Assembly: GCF_006715495.1 (NCBI RefSeq)
Contig: NZ_VFNI01000007.1
Location: 62,001-126,000 of the forward strand
DNA length: 64,000 bases
From: Herbaspirillum sp. SJZ106
Lineage (GTDB): Bacteria > Pseudomonadota > Gammaproteobacteria > Burkholderiales > Burkholderiaceae_D
Direction of reading: 5' to 3'
Position numbers and translations under genes: made by a program
The notes under the pieces: model-generated
The model's input: only the letters and a program-made list of their open reading frames with translations
What the model was told of the DNA's origin: nothing
Databases searched by the model: none
Shown: positions 61,299-64,000 of the stretch, one piece after another
Layout: each line of letters opens with the position of its first letter
Numbering within the stretch: the stretch's first letter is position 1

Positions 61299-63089
61299 AT
61301 GGCATCATTCAGCTTACATGGAATCGCGGTGTCGCAAGGCATCGCCATCGGACGCGCGCATCTGCTGGCGCCGGCCGCGCTGGACGTCCAGCATTACCTG
61401 ATTGCCGACGAACAGGTCGAGGCCGAGGTCGAACGCTTGAAGAGCGCGATCAAGGCGGTGCACCAGGAACTGCACACCATTCGCAGCGAGTTGCCCAAGG
61501 ACGCGCCGGCCGAGCTCGGCGCGTTCATCGACGTGCACTCGCTGATCCTGTCGGACCCGATGCTGCTGGAGGTGCCGCAGAACATCATCCGCCACCGCTA
61601 CTACAACGCCGAATGGGCGCTGGTGACGCAGATCGACGAACTCTCGGCGCAATTCGACGAGATCGAAGATCCCTACCTGCGCGAGCGCAAGGCCGATATC
61701 CAGCAGGTCGGCGAACGGATCCTGAAAGTGCTCACCGGCAGCGCCATCCACTTGCCGCCCACCGACGGCGATACCGCGCCCAACATCATCGTGGTGGCGC
61801 ACGACATCTCGCCGGCCGACATGCTGCAGTTCCGCGACGGCGCCTTCGCCGGTTTCGTGACCGACCTCGGCGGCCCCAATTCGCACACCGCCATTGTCGC
61901 GCGCAGCCTGGACATCCCGGCCGCCGTCGGCATGCACAACGCTTCGGTGCTGGTCAAGCACGATGACCTGCTGATCATCGACGGCGATGCCGGCGTGGTG
62001 ATCGTCGACCCGTCGCCGCTGGTGCTGGCGCAGTACCGCGCGCGCCAGGAGCGCATGCTGCGCGAGCGCAAGAAGCTGATGCGGCTGAAGAAGACGCCGG
62101 CCATCACCCAGGACGGCGAGCCGATTGCCTTGCTGGCCAACATCGAGCTTCCCGCCGACGCCGCAACGGCATGGGAGGCCGGCGCGATGGGCATCGGCCT
62201 GTTCCGTTCCGAATTCATGTTCATGGGGCGCGCCGGCTATCTGGAAAAATTCCCGTCCGAGGACGAGCAGTTCGAGTCCTACAGGCAGGCGGTCATCGCC
62301 ATGAAGGGGCGGCCGGTGACGATCCGCACGCTGGACGTGGGCGCCGACAAGCCGCTGGACGAGGACGAGCAGACTGCGCTCAACCCGGCATTGGGTTTGC
62401 GCGCGATCCGCTATTGCCTGTCCGAGCCGCAGATGTTCCTCACGCAGTTGCGCGCGATCCTGCGCGCATCGGCTTTCGGTCCGATCAAGCTGCTGATTCC
62501 GATGATGGCGCATGCCTTCGAGATCGACCAGTCGCTGGGCATGATCGAGCAGGCCAAGCAGCAACTGCGCGAGCGCAAGCAGAAGTTCGACGAGGACATC
62601 CCGGTCGGCGCCATGATCGAGATTCCCGCTGCCGCGCTGGCCTTGCCGATGTTCGTCAAGCGCCTCGACTTTCTGTCGATCGGCACCAACGACCTGATCC
62701 AGTACACGCTGGCGATCGACCGCGTCGACCATGAAGTGGCGCATCTCTACGATCCGCTGCATCCGGCGGTGCTGTTCCTGCTCTCCACGGTGATCGCGCA
62801 GGGCCGCAAGGCCGGCATCCCGGTCTCGGTGTGCGGCGAAATGGCGGGCGACGTCAAGTGGACGCGCCTGTTGCTGGGCATGGGTTTGCTGGAGTTTTCC
62901 ATGCATCCCTCGCAACTGCTGTCGGTGAAGAACGAAATCCTCAACAGCGACTTGCGCTTGCTGGAACCGCAAGTCAAGAAGGTCATCCGCGCCACCGAAC
63001 CGGCCGCGATCGCTTCGGCCATGACGCAGCTGCAGGCGTTGTCGGCCGAACCCGAGATCCGGGAAGCCAAGACCGCGCGCCGCCGTTGA
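61299..63089 (+). CDS. ptsI: PTS enzyme I (phosphoenolpyruvate--protein phosphotransferase)
   Basis: This 596-residue enzyme takes phosphate from PEP and hands it to HPr. The active histidine is H196 in GGPNSHTAIVAR. The PEP-binding barrel follows, with GLFRSEFMFM, DVGADKPL, PMMAHAFEIDQ and the catalytic cysteine in VSVCGEMAGD. The start at 61299 (MASFSLHG) has GCAGGAGA before it. A 229-bp gap with no clear motif other than a small dyad (CAAACC-GT-GGTTTG) separates it from ptsH, so it may have its own promoter. Confidence 0.93.
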   Translation: MASFSLHGIAVSQGIAIGRAHLLAPAALDVQHYLIADEQVEAEVERLKSAIKAVHQELHTIRSELPKDAPAELGAFIDVHSLILSDPMLLEVPQNIIRHRYYNAEWALVTQIDELSAQFDEIEDPYLRERKADIQQVGERILKVLTGSAIHLPPTDGDTAPNIIVVAHDISPADMLQFRDGAFAGFVTDLGGPNSHTAIVARSLDIPAAVGMHNASVLVKHDDLLIIDGDAGVVIVDPSPLVLAQYRARQERMLRERKKLMRLKKTPAITQDGEPIALLANIELPADAATAWEAGAMGIGLFRSEFMFMGRAGYLEKFPSEDEQFESYRQAVIAMKGRPVTIRTLDVGADKPLDEDEQTALNPALGLRAIRYCLSEPQMFLTQLRAILRASAFGPIKLLIPMMAHAFEIDQSLGMIEQAKQQLRERKQKFDEDIPVGAMIEIPAAALALPMFVKRLDFLSIGTNDLIQYTLAIDRVDHEVAHLYDPLHPAVLFLLSTVIAQGRKAGIPVSVCGEMAGDVKWTRLLLGMGLLEFSMHPSQLLSVKNEILNSDLRLLEPQVKKVIRATEPAAIASAMTQLQALSAEPEIREAKTARRR

Positions 63090-63111
63090 TCGGCCATCCG
63101 GCGCGTTCGGC

Positions 63112-63133
63112 AAGGCCGCCTGCGGGCGGCCTT
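63112..63133 (+). terminator. terminator of ptsI
   Basis: A 9-bp stem (AAGGCCGCC / GGCGGCCTT) with a TGCG loop is followed by GTTTATTT, 22 bp after the ptsI stop. Confidence 0.8.
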
Positions 63134-63159
63134 GTTTATTTCCGGCGCAGTGCGCCGGT

Positions 63160-63188
63160 TTGACGCGCCTGCCCGACTTGGGTATTCT
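63160..63188 (+). promoter_or_regulatory. sigma-70 promoter of metX
   Basis: TTGACG (63160-63165) and TATTCT (63183-63188) are separated by exactly 17 bp. Transcription would begin near 63195, giving a leader of about 290 nt that contains the riboswitch. Confidence 0.7.
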
Positions 63189-63196
63189 TATGCCAC

Positions 63197-63334
63197 TGCG
63201 CCGATTTGAATGGTTTAACCAACCTCAGCTTGCGGGCGCCGGGAGATTGTTCCCATATAAATGCGGCTAAAGCGAGCTTGGAGTCAGCAGTTCTCCCCAA
63301 GACGAGCCCGCAAGCGATGCTTCCGGGCTTTTTT
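63197..63334 (+). promoter_or_regulatory. SAM-II-type riboswitch with terminator/antiterminator
   Basis: The P1 strands GCGCC (63198-63202) and GGCGC (63235-63239) enclose the conserved GATTTGA (63203-63209) and CTTGC (63229-63233). After a small hairpin (GGGA/TCCC) comes ATATAAATGCGGCTAAA (63255-63271), close to the SAM-II pseudoknot strand. Downstream is a terminator (63305-63329, then five T). Its 5' side, GCCCGCAAGC (63306-63315), can instead pair over 10 bp with GCTTGCGGGC (63228-63237) inside the aptamer. So SAM binding should free the terminator and switch metX off. A 13-nt extra hairpin in the loop is unusual. Confidence 0.75.
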
Positions 63335-63486
63335 GTTGCCCCGATGCGGCCCCGATTTTGCCCTGGGTTTGCTCCGGGTTTGCCCGGAAGCAGGTGGAAA
63401 ACCTTCGCTGAAGCGAAGCGATCGTCCCATGCCGGCATGCGATGCGCGTGCCTGGCGGGACGCCTTGCCACTCACGCCGAATCATC

Positions 63487-64000
63487 ATGTCGATTGGAAT
63501 CGTATCGCCCCAGGTCATGCATTTCGCCGAGCCGCTCCCGCTGCAAGGGGGCGCGGCGCTGGCGGATTATTCGCTGACCTATGAAACCTACGGCACGCTC
63601 AATGCGGACAAATCCAACGCCGTGCTGGTGTGCCATGCGCTCAACGCTTCGCACCACGTCGCCGGCGTGTATGCCGACGATCCCGACAATGTCGGCTGGT
63701 GGGACAACATGGTGGGCCCCGGCAAAGCGCTCGATACCGACAAGTTCTTCGTCATCGGCGTCAACAACCTGGGCTCCTGTTTCGGCTCGACCGGGCCGAT
63801 GCATGCCAACCCGGCCACCGGCAAGCCTTATGGCGCCGATTTCCCGGTGGTCACGGTGGAAGACTGGGTCAACGCCCAGGCACTGCTGGCCGACCGCCTC
63901 GGCATCGCGCAGTTCGCCGCCGTCATGGGCGGCTCGCTGGGCGGCATGCAGGCATTGGCCTGGAGCCTGATGTATCCGGAGCGCCTGCGCCATTGCCTGG
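63487..64000 (+). CDS. metX: homoserine O-acyltransferase (acetyl), N-terminal part
   Basis: The first 171 residues are visible; the gene runs off the window. The alpha/beta hydrolase fold starts [35 protein letters not shown]. The nucleophile elbow [12 protein letters not shown] and the block [12 protein letters not shown] are diagnostic of MetX. It activates homoserine for methionine synthesis. The long leader holds the SAM-II riboswitch, which fits feedback by SAM. Confidence 0.93.
   Translation, partial: MSIGIVSPQVMHFAEPLPLQGGAALADYSLTYETYGTLNADKSNAVLVCHALNASHHVAGVYADDPDNVGWWDNMVGPGKALDTDKFFVIGVNNLGSCFGSTGPMHANPATGKPYGADFPVVTVEDWVNAQALLADRLGIAQFAAVMGGSLGGMQALAWSLMYPERLRHCL

Overview
The window is GC-rich, densely packed DNA that looks like the chromosome of a betaproteobacterium of the Oxalobacteraceae, most likely Herbaspirillum or a close relative. 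This is inferred from protein families and gene order: rsmB - DUF4390 - ntrY - ntrX, glnK - amtB followed by gshA - gshB - PTS EIIA - HPr - EI - metX, and the small Burkholderiales families DUF3567 and DUF1840. No rRNA, tRNA or CRISPR array was found.

Positions 1-4240 are accessory. They hold a class D beta-lactamase translationally coupled to an OafA-type acyltransferase, then an AT-richer patch of debris: an end resembling IS21-family terminal repeats, a truncated short-chain dehydrogenase, and a HipA C-terminal fragment next to a perfect palindrome. Positions 4276-15762 carry an HxlR regulator and MFS exporter with a clear paired operator, threonine ammonia-lyase, a flavin reductase, Ogt, a sulfonate/nitrate-type ABC system with two tandem binding-protein paralogues, and the potassium transporter Kup.

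The centrepiece (15905-36120) is a catabolic island for methoxylated aromatic acids. The minus-strand operon (22037 to 18447) encodes 4-oxalomesaconate tautomerase (LigU/GalD-like), 4-oxalomesaconate hydratase (LigJ), 4-carboxy-4-hydroxy-2-oxoadipate aldolase (LigK) and an alpha/beta hydrolase. A divergent plus-strand operon encodes a porin, glutathione-independent formaldehyde dehydrogenase and the VanB reductase. A second plus-strand operon encodes a LivK-like binding protein, a VanA-like Rieske oxygenase, gallate dioxygenase, LivHMGF-type ABC components, an NTF2/SnoaL protein, two coupled GntR regulators and a canonical VanA. Together they predict uptake of vanillate, 3-O-methylgallate or syringate, Rieske O-demethylation, formaldehyde oxidation, gallate ring cleavage, and conversion to pyruvate and oxaloacetate. 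The island has two LysR regulators, one with two HTH domains, and several palindromic operator candidates. It starts just after kup and ends at a 51-bp scar made of two kup pieces.

Positions 36290-50478 are mostly housekeeping: an azoreductase operon with a divergent LysR, a frameshifted EamA transporter coupled to a TrmB-like methyltransferase, DUF3567, the rsmB-DUF4390-ntrY-ntrX operon, LysE and MFS exporters, DUF1840 and a lipoprotein pair. Positions 50648-64000 hold an OPT transporter, ComM, UbiK, a nitrogen-regulated unit (sigma-54 promoter, TorF porin, glnK, amtB), the glutathione and PTS genes, and a SAM-II-type riboswitch with a terminator/antiterminator ahead of metX, which runs off the end of the window.
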